Below, one piece after another: positions 4,732 through 5,710 of a stretch of DNA of 5,710 bases (the stretch's first letter is position 1; each line of letters opens with the position of its first letter). The notes below the pieces were generated by a model. That model was not told the DNA's origin. It did no database searches and saw nothing but the letters and a program-made list of their open reading frames with translations. Made by a program: the position numbers and the translations under genes. Source of the stretch: Paracoccaceae bacterium. Lineage in GTDB: Bacteria; Pseudomonadota; Alphaproteobacteria; Rhodobacterales; Rhodobacteraceae. The stretch spans positions 1 through 5,710 of the forward strand of contig PUNI01000620.1 in the NCBI GenBank assembly GCA_003551745.1, written 5' to 3'.

Positions 4732-5710
4732 ATGGTGACCATCTCGCAGGGGCAGCGCCGCCCCTGGCTGGAAAGCTATAGCGCGGAGATCGTGGCCGAG
4801 CTGCCGCCGCCTGCCCATGACAGCCTCGCCCGTCTGATCCAGGCCACCAGCCGGCACTACGCCACCCGGACGGCCTTCACCTGCGTGGTGCCCAACGGCA
4901 TGAACGGCAGCCTCCGCTTCGACAGGCTCGACGCGCTGTCGGACGATTTCGCCGCCTTCCTGCACCACCATTGCGGGGTCCGCCGCGGCGACCGGGTGGC
5001 GGTTCAGTTGCCCAATTGTCTGGCCTATCCGGTGGCAGCCTTCGGCGTGCTCAAGGCTGGCGCCGTGCTGGTCAACACCAATCCGCTCTACACCCCCTCG
5101 GAGATGATCCACCAGTTCACCGACGCCGGTGCCGAGGTTCTGGTGATCTGCGACATCTTCGCGGCCAAGCTTGCGCAGGTGATCCCGCGCACAGCCATCC
5201 GCACCGTGGTGCTCGCCGGCGTGCCCGAGCTCTTCCCGCGCATCCCCGAGGCCATCGTCCGCGGCGTCCAGAAGGTCTGGAGCCGCACCCTGCCGCCGGT
5301 GCCGCGGCTCGAGGTGCCGGTGCTGCGCCTGCGCGAGGCGCTGGCCAAGGGCCGAGCGGCCGGCCTCGACGCCTCGGCGTTCTGGACGGATCTGCGGCCC
5401 GACGATCTGGCGCTGCTGCAGTATACCGGCGGCACCACGGGGGTGGCCAAGGGCGCCATGCTCAGCCACGGCAACCTCCTCGCCAATCTCGAGCAGGTCC
5501 TGGCCATGGGACGGGCGCGGATGAGCGGTCAGGATTGCGTGCTGACGGCGCTGCCGCTCTATCACATCTTCGCCTTCACCGTGAACTTGATGGCCTTCTT
5601 CAGCATGGGCGCGCGCAACATCCTCGTGCCCTCGCCGCGTCCCGTGCAGAACATCCAGCGCGCGATCGAGAATTATCCGATCACCTGGATCACCGGGGTC
5701 AACACGCTGT
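4732..5710 (+). CDS. fadD: long-chain fatty-acid-CoA ligase (FadD), N-terminal 326 residues
   Basis: The gene runs off the right edge. The family is about 560 residues, so roughly the first 60% is present. FadD activates long-chain fatty acids in two steps: ATP plus fatty acid gives acyl-AMP, then CoA gives acyl-CoA and AMP, feeding beta-oxidation; it is a peripheral inner-membrane enzyme. In order one sees the N-terminal part including RRGDRVAVQLPNCLAYPVAA (84-103) and VLVNTNPLYTPSEM (112-125), then the ATP/AMP signature YTGGTTGVAKGAMLSHGN (231-248), then LTALPLYHIFAF (271-282), and finally YPITWITGVNTL (315-326) at the edge. The segment from 226 onward closely follows E. coli FadD as I remember it. 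The start is ATG 4732, but GTG 4735 is equally likely since GGGAGG ends three bases before the ATG and six before the GTG. All visible catalytic residues are intact. Confidence 0.95.
   Translation, partial: MVTISQGQRRPWLESYSAEIVAELPPPAHDSLARLIQATSRHYATRTAFTCVVPNGMNGSLRFDRLDALSDDFAAFLHHHCGVRRGDRVAVQLPNCLAYPVAAFGVLKAGAVLVNTNPLYTPSEMIHQFTDAGAEVLVICDIFAAKLAQVIPRTAIRTVVLAGVPELFPRIPEAIVRGVQKVWSRTLPPVPRLEVPVLRLREALAKGRAAGLDASAFWTDLRPDDLALLQYTGGTTGVAKGAMLSHGNLLANLEQVLAMGRARMSGQDCVLTALPLYHIFAFTVNLMAFFSMGARNILVPSPRPVQNIQRAIENYPITWITGVNTL

Noticed and set aside
4525..5565. Upstream extension of the DUF1127-like frame antisense to fadD
   Set aside because: The ATG at 4524 has an ideal ribosome site, and the extension overlaps the fadD coding sequence in antisense with shadow-like composition.

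Overview
The window is GC-rich (about 70%), dense DNA typical of an alphaproteobacterium. Rhodospirillales or Rhodobacterales-like is my guess, from the DUF2333, DUF1127-like and Mrp-E proteins together with the GC content; the sequence alone does not fix the genus. I support seven protein genes. Six have clear Shine-Dalgarno-supported starts; the fadD start is uncertain by one codon. No rRNA, tRNA, CRISPR array, insertion sequence or phage gene was seen.

Layout. (1) 1-459, minus strand: the 5' part of a gene for a Mrp/Mnh-type Na+/H+ antiporter subunit E with an unusually long N-terminal extension; it runs off the left edge. (2) 743-2583, minus strand: a tight three-gene operon reading ECF sigma factor, then a membrane-bound anti-sigma factor without cysteines, then a small signal-anchored envelope protein of unknown family. 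(3) 2782-3780, plus strand: a DUF2333 inner-membrane protein, divergent from the sigma operon and separated from it by about 200 bp that must hold both promoters. (4) 3781-4150: about 370 bp without a convincing gene but rich in inverted repeats, including a terminator-like hairpin for the DUF2333 gene, two overlapping and mutually exclusive hairpins, and a 12-bp perfect palindrome. (5) 4204-4524, minus strand: a 106-residue protein with a DUF1127-like core, followed by a strong rho-independent terminator. (6) 4732 to the right edge, plus strand: the first 326 residues of a FadD-type long-chain acyl-CoA ligase, divergent from the DUF1127-like gene.

How the genes relate. The sigma/anti-sigma/envelope-protein operon is a self-contained cell-surface signalling unit: the anti-sigma is predicted to hold the sigma factor at the membrane and release it on a periplasmic cue, with the third product placed to modulate or sense that cue. 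The DUF2333 gene shares the intergenic region and could be a target. fadD and the Mrp gene are metabolic and ion-homeostasis genes with no evident mechanistic link to the sigma unit. The most worthwhile leads are the orphan third gene of the sigma operon, the N-terminal extension on the Mrp-E protein, and the structured intergenic stretch at 3781-4150.
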